In this document: piece by piece, positions 1 to 7,090 of the stretch
Layout: the number at the start of each line of letters is the position of its first letter
How positions within the stretch are numbered: position 1 is the stretch's first letter
Assembly: GCA_964493095.1 (NCBI GenBank)
Contig: CAZBNG010000099.1
Span: forward strand, 1 to 7,133
Direction: 5' to 3'
DNA: 7,133 bases
Source of the DNA: CAYXSX01 sp964493095
GTDB lineage: Bacteria > Pseudomonadota > Alphaproteobacteria > Micavibrionales > Micavibrionaceae
Notes under the pieces: generated by a model
The model's database searches: none
Told to the model about the DNA's origin: nothing
Seen by the model: only the letters and a program-made list of their open reading frames with translations
Position numbers and translations under genes: made by a program

Positions 1-173
1 CCCGCCGCCGCGATCAGAACGTGAAACCCTTTGCCGCTCTGACTTTTGCCGTTATCTGCCATGGTTTTCCATTGTTGCTTCTTATTGCCCGAGGGTGTAA
101 AACCCTAAGCTATATACCAAAACTGTGGATATTCCAGTTTGAATCAAAGGTCAACCAGAGAGACAGGTTTGCA
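1..173. other. Leader region upstream of ntrY
   Basis: This stretch is probably mostly non-coding. Reading in the frame of ntrY is open throughout, with a GTG at position 21, but codons before about position 174 are unlike the rest of the gene (cta, ata, tgt, cga and many T/A-ending codons). In frame 1 the first seven codons end at a TGA at 22-24, which could be the tail of an upstream gene (ntrC is the usual neighbour), but seven codons are too few to identify it. A small inverted repeat, AGGGT/ACCCT with a five-base loop, lies at 92-106 and is followed by AT-rich TATATA at 111-116. No well-spaced -35/-10 pair stands out. Confidence 0.4.
157..167 (+). promoter_or_regulatory. Candidate ribosome binding site for ntrY TTG start
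   Basis: The purine-rich run AGAGAGACAGG ends six bases before a TTG codon at 174 that is in frame with ntrY. Spacing and composition fit a Shine-Dalgarno site better than what precedes the alternatives. The ATG at 291 has only GGA about 12 bases upstream, and the GTG at 21 has only a weak purine stretch. This site is the main reason for placing the ntrY start at 174. Confidence 0.35.
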
Positions 174-2609
174 TTGTCCGGAAACGCTCTGAAAAAAGAA
201 GATCTGGATGCGGTGCCGGATGCCGGCGCGGCTGTTTCCGCCAAACCTGCCCCGTCCGAACGGCTGGAGCCCCCCGGAAAAAAAGCAAACATGCTGAGCT
301 TTCTGACCGATTATATGCCGTCTTTTCTGCGCAAACTTACCGAGCAAAACCGCGATAAAAACAACAAGCGGCGCGGCCGTGAGTGGCAGAACCGCGCGGC
401 GTTTGCCCTCGTGCTTCTGGGACTGCTGAGCGGCTTTGCCACTTACGGGGCCTTAAGCGAGACACAGCCTTTGGGAAAAGACCCGGAAATAGTGATCTGG
501 CTGCTCAATGCCGATCTGATCATCATGCTGTGCCTTGTCATGCTGATCGCCAGCCGCCTCGTTTCCCTGTGGAGCGGGCGCAAGCAGGGCATCGCCGGCT
601 CGCATCTGCATGTGCGCCTTGTTTATACCTTCAGCATACTGGCGGCCGCACCGGCCATTATCATGACGGTGTTTTCCGCGTTTTTCTTCCATTACGGCGT
701 CCAGACCTGGTTCAGCCAGCGCGTTCAGACGGCGATTAATGAATCCCAGGCGGTGGCCAGCGCCTATCTTGAGGAACACAAGCAGGTAATCCGCGCCGAT
801 ACGCTGGCCATGGTGAACGACCTTAACCGGCAGGCGCCGCTGCTCGTCGTCAATCCCGGCGCTTTTGAAAAAGTGATGAAAACCCAGTCCGTCCTGCGCA
901 ACCTGTCCGAGGCCATCGTATTTGATTCCTCGGGCCGCGTGCTGGCGCGCTCGGGACTGACTTTCTCTCTCGAATATGAAGAAGTCCCTAATTTCGCGCT
1001 GCGGCAGGCCGAAGACGGCGAAGTGGTCATCATGACGGGAGGTAACGACGACCGTGTGCGGGCGCTGGCCAAGCTGAGCAATTTCATCGACGCCTATTTG
1101 TTTGTCGGGCGCATGGTGGACCCGAAGGTGATTTCCCACCTCAACCAGACGCGCGAAGCCGTGCAGGATTATGCACGCCTGCAAAGCCGTTACTCGAGCC
1201 TGCAGGTCAGTGTGACCATGATTTTCGTGGTTGTCGGCCTGCTGATGGTTTTGGGAGCTATCTGGTTCGGACTTTTGCTTGCCCGCCAGCTTGTCTCACC
1301 GATCAGCACATTGATCATGACGGCGGACCGGGTGCGGGCAGGGGATTTGACCGCCCGCGTACCGGAGCAGGAAAACCTTGAGGAATTTGATTATCTCGCC
1401 CGCTCCTTTAACCGCATGACAAGGCAGATCGAGGAGCAGCAGGGCGAGCTGATATCCGCCAACCGCCAGCTCGACCGCCGCCGCCGTTTTACGGAAACCG
1501 TCCTGGCCGGGGTGTCCTCGGGCGTTATCGGGGTGAACGAGGAGGGCAATATTACACTGGTCAACAGCTCGGCGCGGCAGCTCCTGCGGGCAAAAGAGCA
1601 GGACCTGACCGGAAGCCCGCTGATTTCCATTATCCCGGAGTTGGAGACTTTATTGCAGGAAGCCCATAACAGGCCCCAGAAAATAACGCAGGCGGAAATT
1701 CCCGTGCATCAGGAAGAGGGCGGGGAGCGCATATTCCTGTTCCGCATCGCCGTGGAGATGATCGCCGAGGAGGATAAGGGCGCGATTATCACCTTTGACG
1801 ACATCACGGAGCTGCAATCCGCGCAGCGCAAGGCCGCATGGGCCGACGTGGCGCGGCGCATCGCCCATGAAATCAAAAACCCGCTGACCCCGATCCAGCT
1901 TTCCGCCGAGCGCCTGAAACGCAAATATCTCGGCGAGATCAAAAGCGACCCTGCTACGTTCTCCCAATGCACCGATACGATCATCAAGCATGTGGACGAC
2001 ATCGGACGCATGGTAAACGAATTTTCCGCTTTCGCCCGTATGCCCGAACCGGTGATGAAACACGACAACCTGGCCGAGCATGTGAAAGACACGCTGTTCC
2101 TGCAAAAACAGGCTCACCCGGATATTACTTTTACGCTCAAAACGCAGGAAGATGATGAGACCCTGGAAACGCGTTTTGATTCCCAGCAGATACGGCAGGC
2201 TTTGACCAATCTTTTACAAAATGCGATTGATTCCATTCATATGCGCATAGAACGAGATGAAAAAGAACGCAGTAAAAACGGGCCGGGGGAAATCGACGTG
2301 CTGGTTGGAAGAAGCCCGGAGCATGAGCTGTTTATCAGCGTTGCCGATAACGGTTTGGGTTTGCCGAAAGACGGCAATCCCGTCCACCTGACAGAACCAT
2401 ATGTCACCCATAAGTCAAAAGGGACGGGGCTGGGGCTGGCCATTGTCAAAAAAATTATGGAAGACCACGGCGGAAATCTGCTGCTGGAGCCTGCCAACTG
2501 GATAAAAACCATGAAAGACTGGCGCGATCTTCATGGAGCCAATATAATTCTGACCATACCAGAAGATGAGCCCGTAAAAATTTCAAGCAATAAGGACAAG
2601 GGTGAGTAA
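174..2609 (+). CDS. ntrY: Nitrogen regulation sensor histidine kinase NtrY
   Basis: This is the membrane sensor kinase that phosphorylates NtrX. Residues are numbered here from the GTG at 21. Four membrane segments lie at about 126-146, 157-182, 200-225 and 396-421, with a periplasmic sensing region of about 170 residues between the third and fourth. A HAMP domain (about 422-476), a short coiled linker and a PAS domain (about 488-600) follow. The phospho-acceptor is His616 in AHEIKNPLTPIQ; the ATP-binding domain has an N-box with Asn730 and Asn734, DNGLG at 776-780 and GTGLGLA at 801-807. All catalytic motifs are intact. The start is uncertain: GTG 21 gives 862 residues, TTG 174 gives 811, ATG 291 gives 772. 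The last is nearest the length I recall for the family (about 750-770), but codons 52-90 look coding and TTG 174 has the best ribosome site. A start at 21 would add an extra hydrophobic segment and is least likely. The gene ends four bases before ntrX. Confidence 0.93.
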   Translation: MSGNALKKEDLDAVPDAGAAVSAKPAPSERLEPPGKKANMLSFLTDYMPSFLRKLTEQNRDKNNKRRGREWQNRAAFALVLLGLLSGFATYGALSETQPLGKDPEIVIWLLNADLIIMLCLVMLIASRLVSLWSGRKQGIAGSHLHVRLVYTFSILAAAPAIIMTVFSAFFFHYGVQTWFSQRVQTAINESQAVASAYLEEHKQVIRADTLAMVNDLNRQAPLLVVNPGAFEKVMKTQSVLRNLSEAIVFDSSGRVLARSGLTFSLEYEEVPNFALRQAEDGEVVIMTGGNDDRVRALAKLSNFIDAYLFVGRMVDPKVISHLNQTREAVQDYARLQSRYSSLQVSVTMIFVVVGLLMVLGAIWFGLLLARQLVSPISTLIMTADRVRAGDLTARVPEQENLEEFDYLARSFNRMTRQIEEQQGELISANRQLDRRRRFTETVLAGVSSGVIGVNEEGNITLVNSSARQLLRAKEQDLTGSPLISIIPELETLLQEAHNRPQKITQAEIPVHQEEGGERIFLFRIAVEMIAEEDKGAIITFDDITELQSAQRKAAWADVARRIAHEIKNPLTPIQLSAERLKRKYLGEIKSDPATFSQCTDTIIKHVDDIGRMVNEFSAFARMPEPVMKHDNLAEHVKDTLFLQKQAHPDITFTLKTQEDDETLETRFDSQQIRQALTNLLQNAIDSIHMRIERDEKERSKNGPGEIDVLVGRSPEHELFISVADNGLGLPKDGNPVHLTEPYVTHKSKGTGLGLAIVKKIMEDHGGNLLLEPANWIKTMKDWRDLHGANIILTIPEDEPVKISSNKDKGE
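2600..2606 (+). promoter_or_regulatory. Ribosome binding site of ntrX inside the end of ntrY
   Basis: The sequence GGGTGAG lies just before the ntrY stop codon and seven bases ahead of the ntrX ATG at 2614. It matches the GGTGA part of the anti-Shine-Dalgarno complement. Being inside the upstream gene, it suggests that translation of kinase and regulator is coupled. Confidence 0.5.
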
Positions 2610-2613
2610 CTAA

Positions 2614-4074
2614 ATGGGCAATGATATACTTATTGTCGACGACGAAGCCGATATCTGCAAACTGGTGCAGGGCATTCTTGAGGACGAAGGGTATCACACG
2701 CGTCTTGCCGCCAACGCGCAGCAGGCCCGCGAGGCCATAAACGAAAAAGCCCCCAGCCTCGTCATTCTCGATATCTGGCTTCAGGGCAGCGATCAGGACG
2801 GCCTGCAACTGCTTGAAACCATAAAGAAAGACAATCCGCATATTCCGGTCATTATGATTAGCGGCCACGGCACGATTGAAACGGCCGTTTCCGCAATCAA
2901 ACAGGGGGCTTACGATTTTATCGAAAAACCTTTCAAGGCCGGACGCCTTTTGCTCATGGTGGGCCGCGCCCTGGAAACCGCTGCGTTGAAACGGGAAAAT
3001 GAAATGTTGCGGCAGCGCGCCCCCGACCCGCAGGAAATGATTGGAGATTCCCGGGAAATGAATACGTTACGCCAGATGATAGAGCGTATCGGCCCGACAA
3101 GCAGCAATGTCCTTCTCACCGGCGAGGCGGGAGCGGGTAAAGACCTTGTCGCGCGCGCCATTCATAATGCTTCCTTGCGCCGCGATGCGCCTTACCTCGT
3201 CCTGAACTGCGCCACCCTTCACCCCGAGCGGATAGAGGCCGAGCTTTTCGGAATGGAAAAAACCGCAAATCAGCCCGGGCAGACCGGCATTCTGGAGCAG
3301 GCCAATGGCGGCACGTTGCTGCTGGACGAGGTTGCCGACATGCCGCTGGAGACGCAGGGAAAAATCGTACGCGCCATCCAGGAGCAGCGTTTCCAGCGCC
3401 TTGGCGGCGCGCCATTCGTTCAGGTGGATGTGCGCATTATTGCCTCCAGCAACCGCGACCTGGAAATGGCCATGCAAAACGGCGATTTCCGGCAGGACCT
3501 TTATTACCGTCTCAATGTCATGCCCGTGCGCGTACCGCCTTTGCGCGAACACAGCAGCGATATCGGCCCGCTTTGCGCGTATTTTATCAAGACGATTTCA
3601 AAACAGTCCGGCCTGCCCGTAAAATCATTCAGTTCCGAAGCGCTCCGAATGCTGGAAGGGTACGGCTGGCCTGGCAATGTTCGCCAATTGCGCAATATCG
3701 TGGAATGGATCATGATTATGAACAGCCATTCCGAAGGAGAAAAAATTACCCGCTCACAATTGCCTCCGGAAATATCGGGCGGCAAAGTTTCGCCCCGTTC
3801 CGCCAATGACGATTCTTCTGCCGCTGCTGATATGTCGGACTTTGTAGGAATGCCGCTGCGCGAAGCCCGCGAGATTTTTGAAAAGCAGTATCTGAGCACG
3901 CAAATCGACCGATTTGAGGGAAACATTTCTAAAACCGCGCAATTTATCGGCATGGAGCGTTCCGCCCTGCACCGAAAATTAAGGTCTCTGGATATTGCGG
4001 CAATCGATAAAAACAAAGATACTGACGACAGAAAAGACGAAGCGGGAAAAACGGCAGCACGTAAAATTGCCTGA
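2614..4074 (+). CDS. ntrX: Nitrogen assimilation response regulator NtrX
   Basis: This is the DNA-binding partner of NtrY. Residues 1-120 form a receiver domain with the acidic pair Asp9/Asp10, phospho-acceptor Asp53 in the NtrX-typical DIWLQGS stretch, Ser83 and Lys105. Residues about 142-370 form an AAA+ domain: Walker A GEAGAGKD at 170-177 with Lys176, Walker B LLLDEV with Asp238 and Glu239, and GWPGNVRQLRN at 351-361. The C-terminal Fis-type helix-turn-helix is at about 415-460, followed by a charged Lys/Asp-rich tail to residue 486. The GAFTGA loop that contacts sigma-54 in NtrC-type activators is absent: after ELFG (210-213) the sequence runs MEKTANQPGQTGILEQ. As I recall, the same is true of other alphaproteobacterial NtrX proteins, so this regulator may act without sigma-54. 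It starts four bases after ntrY, with a good ribosome site. Confidence 0.95.
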   Translation: MGNDILIVDDEADICKLVQGILEDEGYHTRLAANAQQAREAINEKAPSLVILDIWLQGSDQDGLQLLETIKKDNPHIPVIMISGHGTIETAVSAIKQGAYDFIEKPFKAGRLLLMVGRALETAALKRENEMLRQRAPDPQEMIGDSREMNTLRQMIERIGPTSSNVLLTGEAGAGKDLVARAIHNASLRRDAPYLVLNCATLHPERIEAELFGMEKTANQPGQTGILEQANGGTLLLDEVADMPLETQGKIVRAIQEQRFQRLGGAPFVQVDVRIIASSNRDLEMAMQNGDFRQDLYYRLNVMPVRVPPLREHSSDIGPLCAYFIKTISKQSGLPVKSFSSEALRMLEGYGWPGNVRQLRNIVEWIMIMNSHSEGEKITRSQLPPEISGGKVSPRSANDDSSAAADMSDFVGMPLREAREIFEKQYLSTQIDRFEGNISKTAQFIGMERSALHRKLRSLDIAAIDKNKDTDDRKDEAGKTAARKIA

Positions 4075-4125
4075 TCGTGTTTTTCCGTCTAGGCTCCTGA
4101 AATAAAATAAAACGAAAGACGAATT

Positions 4126-5502
4126 ATGAGAGTTATTATCTGCGGCGCAGGACAAGTCGGATACAGCATTGCAGCCTATCTTGCGCGGGAAGAAAACGAC
4201 GTCACGGTCATTGACCAGAACCCCCAGCTGATTGCCCAGATTAACGACGACATGGATGTGAACGCCATCGTCGGGCACGCCTCCAACCCGGACGTTCTTA
4301 ATTCTGCCGGGGCGAATGACGCTGACATGATCGTCGCGGTCACTCAATCGGACGAAGTGAACATGGTGGCCTGCCAGATTGGCCACTCCCTGTTCAGCAT
4401 TCCGAAAAAAATCGCCCGCGTACGGGAGCAGGCCTATCTTGACCCGGCCTGGTCTAATCTGTTCAGCCGTTCCCACATGCCGATCGACGTGATCATTTCC
4501 CCGGAAGTCGTTATTGCCAACGATATTTACCAAAGGCTTTCTGTTCCCGGCACGACCTTTGTTATTCCGCTGGCGGACGGGCTTGCCCATATGGTCGGCG
4601 TTATCTGCCAGGAGGACTGCCCGATCCTCAACACGCCGCTTGAGCAGCTCGGCAGCCTTTTCCCCGACCTGTCTTTCGAGATCGTCGCCATTCTTCGCCA
4701 TAACAGATCGATTATCCCCGACGGCAAAGACCAGCTGGAAGTAGGCGACGAAGTTTATTTTGTAGTCGATACCAAACACCTGCACCGCACGATGGTTGCC
4801 TTCGGCCATGAAGAGACGAGGGCGCGGCGCGTCGTTATCGCGGGCGGCGGTAACATCGGCACGGTCCTTATCGAACTGCTTAAGGAAAAAACGCGCGGCG
4901 TCCAGATTAAAATCATCGAAAACAATGAGGAACGGGCGCGCTATCTCAGCGAGCGTTTCGAGGACATTATCGTCCTGAACGGCAACTGCCTTGATAAGGA
5001 CCTGCTGGAAGAAGCCTCGATTTCCAACGTCGAAACTTTCGTCGCCATAACCAACGACGATGAAAGCAACATTCTGGGCTCTCTACTGGCCAAGCAATAC
5101 GGCTGCAAGCGCGTAATCACGCTGGTGAACAATAACGCTTATTCGCCGCTTGTCGCGCCGCTGGGGATCGACGCCATTATCTCGCCGCGCGCCACCATTG
5201 TCGCCCAGATCATGCAGCATGTACGCCGGGGCCGTATCAAGGGCCTGCATAATTTGCGCGACGGTTTCGCGGAAGTTATCGAAGCGGAAATTTCAGATAC
5301 CACCACCATCGTCAATACGGCCATCGCCGACCTTGAGCTGCCGCCCGAAGTGATTGTCGGCGCGGTCGTTCGCAATGAAAAGGTTATCATGCCCAGCCCC
5401 GAGCTGGTCCTGCTTCCCGATGACCACGTCATAATCCTTGCTTCACAGGCGCAGGCGCAGGAAGTGGAAAAAATGTTCTCGGTACAGGTGGATTTGTTTT
5501 AG
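4126..5502 (+). CDS. trkA: Trk potassium uptake system peripheral subunit TrkA
   Basis: TrkA is a cytoplasmic, membrane-associated subunit that binds NAD(H) and gates a TrkH/TrkG-type potassium channel. The 458-residue length is normal for the duplicated form. The first RCK_N domain begins at residue 3, with the Rossmann motif GAGQVG at 7-12 and Asp30 ending the second strand, followed by an RCK_C domain at about 142-226. The second half repeats this: GGGNIG at 240-245, Glu265 at the equivalent acidic position, and a second RCK_C at about 372-455. Both nucleotide sites look intact. No trkH or trkG is in the window, which is common for this locus. It follows ntrX after 51 bases, the widest gap in the operon, with only a weak purine stretch (GAAAGACGA) ahead of the ATG. 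The association of trkA with ntrYX is a conserved alphaproteobacterial arrangement. Confidence 0.95.
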   Translation: MRVIICGAGQVGYSIAAYLAREENDVTVIDQNPQLIAQINDDMDVNAIVGHASNPDVLNSAGANDADMIVAVTQSDEVNMVACQIGHSLFSIPKKIARVREQAYLDPAWSNLFSRSHMPIDVIISPEVVIANDIYQRLSVPGTTFVIPLADGLAHMVGVICQEDCPILNTPLEQLGSLFPDLSFEIVAILRHNRSIIPDGKDQLEVGDEVYFVVDTKHLHRTMVAFGHEETRARRVVIAGGGNIGTVLIELLKEKTRGVQIKIIENNEERARYLSERFEDIIVLNGNCLDKDLLEEASISNVETFVAITNDDESNILGSLLAKQYGCKRVITLVNNNAYSPLVAPLGIDAIISPRATIVAQIMQHVRRGRIKGLHNLRDGFAEVIEAEISDTTTIVNTAIADLELPPEVIVGAVVRNEKVIMPSPELVLLPDDHVIILASQAQAQEVEKMFSVQVDLF

Positions 5503-5505
5503 ATC

Positions 5506-6384
5506 ATGCCCTTGTTTTCATACGTCAACGGCCGGTACCTGCATCACTCGGAGGCCCGCGTCCACATCGAGGACCGCGGTTTTCAGTTTGCCGACAGCGT
5601 GTATGAGGTTATCGCCTGTATCAACGGGCAACTGGCCGATGCGAAAGGGCATTTCGACAGGCTGGAGCGCTCTCTTGCCGAGTTGAAAATAAACATGCCA
5701 TTTCCGCGCGGCGTCTTCCTGACTATCATTAAATCACTATTGCGCAAAAACAGGCTGACAAACGCCGCCATCTATATCCAGATTTCACGCGGCGTTGCCA
5801 AGCGCGATTTCAAATTTCCCACTCCGGACACACCGCCGAGCGTTGTGATCATCACACGCCACTTTTCCTTTGAGACCGGCCCCTATATCGAAAAGGGGGC
5901 CAGGGCCATAACGGTGCCCGATCTTCGCTGGGCGCGGCGCGACATCAAAACCACCGGGCTTTTACCTCAATCCCTGGCCAAGCAGCAGGCAGCAGAGCAG
6001 GGGGCCCAGGAGGCCCTCATGCTGGATGAAGAGGGGTATATTACCGAAGGATCTTCAAGCAATTCATGGATTCTAAAAGGCAATACCCTGATCACCCGCA
6101 AGGCGGATCATAAGATCCTCAAGGGCATTACCCGCATGGCGGTCGGTCATGTGGCGCGGGAGATGGGCCTGACTATCAGGGAAGAGCGGTTTAAACCGAA
6201 AGATATTTTAGCGGCGGATGAGGCCTTCAACACAAGCGCAACCTCGCTCGTCATGCCGATTGTCATGCTGGACGGCAAGCAGGTCGGAAGCGGCAAGCCC
6301 GGCCCTGTGGCCTTGAAAATCTACGAAGAATACAAAAATTATATCAGCGGCAAATACGGCGCCCCGCTGGAGTGGAAATATTAG
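5506..6384 (+). CDS. dat: D-amino-acid transaminase (fold-type IV PLP enzyme)
   Basis: This is a class IV aminotransferase closest in motifs to D-alanine transaminase, which interconverts D-alanine and 2-oxoglutarate with pyruvate and D-glutamate, both peptidoglycan precursors. The 292-residue length is typical. Tyr33 in the RGFQFADSVYEV segment, Arg52 (phosphate contact), catalytic Lys148 in DIKTTGLL, Glu181 in TEGSSSN (contact to the PLP pyridine nitrogen) and GITR at 207-210 (phosphate binding) are all present and align with the Bacillus enzyme. In the carboxylate-binding loop, the Bacillus Arg98-x-His100 motif reads Arg100-Asp-Phe102 here, so the His is replaced. The DIKxxxLL pattern argues against a branched-chain aminotransferase, but substrate preference cannot be fixed from sequence; an R-amine or other D-amino-acid transaminase is possible. 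It starts three bases after trkA with no strong ribosome site, so translation may be coupled. Confidence 0.85.
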   Translation: MPLFSYVNGRYLHHSEARVHIEDRGFQFADSVYEVIACINGQLADAKGHFDRLERSLAELKINMPFPRGVFLTIIKSLLRKNRLTNAAIYIQISRGVAKRDFKFPTPDTPPSVVIITRHFSFETGPYIEKGARAITVPDLRWARRDIKTTGLLPQSLAKQQAAEQGAQEALMLDEEGYITEGSSSNSWILKGNTLITRKADHKILKGITRMAVGHVAREMGLTIREERFKPKDILAADEAFNTSATSLVMPIVMLDGKQVGSGKPGPVALKIYEEYKNYISGKYGAPLEWKY

Positions 6385-6388
6385 AAAT

Positions 6389-7045
6389 ATGCACGTGAAA
6401 CTGCCAAAAATCATGATTTTCGACTGGGACGGCACGCTGGCGGACAGCTTCGTGTTCTTAAACAATGCCCATAACCACGTGCGCGATATATTCGAAATGG
6501 AGCCTATGGCCCCTGAAGAATTTAAATATTATTTCGGAAAACCACGGGAAATCCTCTACCGGAAGATGTATGTTAACCGCGCGGATGAGGCCAAAACCCA
6601 TTTTGAATCCTATGTCGTGGACAACCACCATCTGCTCCAGCCTCTGGGCGGGGCGGGGGAACTGCTCGAAATGCTGCATAAGGCCGGGATCGTAATGAGC
6701 GTGGTCACCAACAAGCGCAGCAAATTCGTTGTTAAGGAGATAGAGAATATGGGCTGGGACCCGTATTTTGCCTCTGTTGTCGGCGCAGGGGAGGCGGAGC
6801 AGGACAAACCCTCCCTTGCCCCGCTGCACCTTGCGCTGGAGACGGGGGGAATAGAAGCGTCTCCCGCCGATACATGGTTTATCGGGGATACCGATATAGA
6901 CCTGGAATGTGCGCGGAATTTCGCCTGCGCAGGCGTATTGGTGGGAGATTCACCGGAGCGCGAGCGCCTGATTAACGAATATAAACCTATAATTGCAGTA
7001 AAAACTTTACAAGAATTGCACGATATTATATTGAAAGCGCAATAA
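6389..7045 (+). CDS. HAD-superfamily hydrolase, phosphoglycolate phosphatase-like
   Basis: This is a 218-residue haloacid-dehalogenase-type phosphatase with all four motifs. Motif I is FDWDGTLADS, with nucleophile Asp12 and acid/base Asp14; motif II is Thr107 in VVTNKR; motif III is Lys140 in DKPSLAPL; motif IV is GDTDIDLECA, with Asp167 and Asp171 for magnesium. A helical C1 cap fits between residues about 20 and 85. The architecture matches Gph/PGP-like enzymes, which hydrolyse small phosphomonoesters such as 2-phosphoglycolate, but this family is promiscuous and I would not assign a substrate. No signal peptide is visible, so it should be cytoplasmic. It begins four bases after the transaminase stop and is probably the last gene of the operon. 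A GTG two codons downstream is an alternative start that changes little. The nearest purine-rich site (GGAG, about 16 bases upstream) is too far to be strong. Confidence 0.9.
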   Translation: MHVKLPKIMIFDWDGTLADSFVFLNNAHNHVRDIFEMEPMAPEEFKYYFGKPREILYRKMYVNRADEAKTHFESYVVDNHHLLQPLGGAGELLEMLHKAGIVMSVVTNKRSKFVVKEIENMGWDPYFASVVGAGEAEQDKPSLAPLHLALETGGIEASPADTWFIGDTDIDLECARNFACAGVLVGDSPERERLINEYKPIIAVKTLQELHDIILKAQ

Positions 7046-7048
7046 AAT

Positions 7049-7077
7049 AAGCGAAAAAGCCTTGCTGCGAGGCGCTT
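7049..7077 (+). other. Imperfect hairpin after the HAD gene
   Basis: AAGCG at 7049-7053 pairs with CGCTT at 7073-7077, and inside it CCT at 7060-7062 pairs with AGG at 7070-7072, leaving a six-base A-rich bulge on the left arm. An alternative fold pairs AAAGC (7056-7060) with GCTTT (7074-7078). No run of T follows (the sequence continues CTGGGC), so it does not look like a complete intrinsic terminator. It may be a weak attenuating or RNA-protecting structure, or chance. Confidence 0.25.
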
Positions 7078-7090
7078 TCTGGGCTATGAA
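7062..7090 (+). promoter_or_regulatory. Possible sigma-70-type promoter for the next gene
   Basis: TTGCTG at 7062-7067 (preceded by C, giving the CTTG start often seen in alphaproteobacterial -35 boxes) and TATGAA at 7085-7090 are separated by 17 bases. The match is three of six for the -35 and four of six for the -10. A 43-base A-rich leader without a gene start runs from there to the window end. The position fits a promoter serving a gene just outside; hfq is a common follower of this cluster, but nothing in the window identifies it. Confidence 0.3.

Noticed and set aside
1..24. Tail of an upstream gene in frame 1 (seven codons then TGA)
   Set aside because: Possible, since ntrC usually precedes ntrY, but seven codons rich in Ala/Pro cannot be recognised, and other frames are also open at the edge.
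92..106. AGGGT/ACCCT inverted repeat as a terminator of the upstream gene
   Set aside because: It has only five base pairs and no following T-run; too weak to call a terminator, and I could not match it to a known operator.
453..1184. Long antisense open frame of 243 codons inside ntrY
   Set aside because: It mirrors the codon bias of the sense gene, has no recognisable domain, and lies wholly inside a gene with intact motifs.
4067..4095. TTGCCT and TAGGCT, 17 bases apart, as a trkA promoter
   Set aside because: The -10 candidate matches only three of six positions and the -35 candidate overlaps the end of ntrX; this is within chance expectation.
3979..4809. Antisense open frame of 276 codons across the ntrX end and trkA
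   Set aside because: It is a shadow of trkA codon structure; the translation is His/Asn/Asp-rich without motifs and spans two real genes on the other strand.
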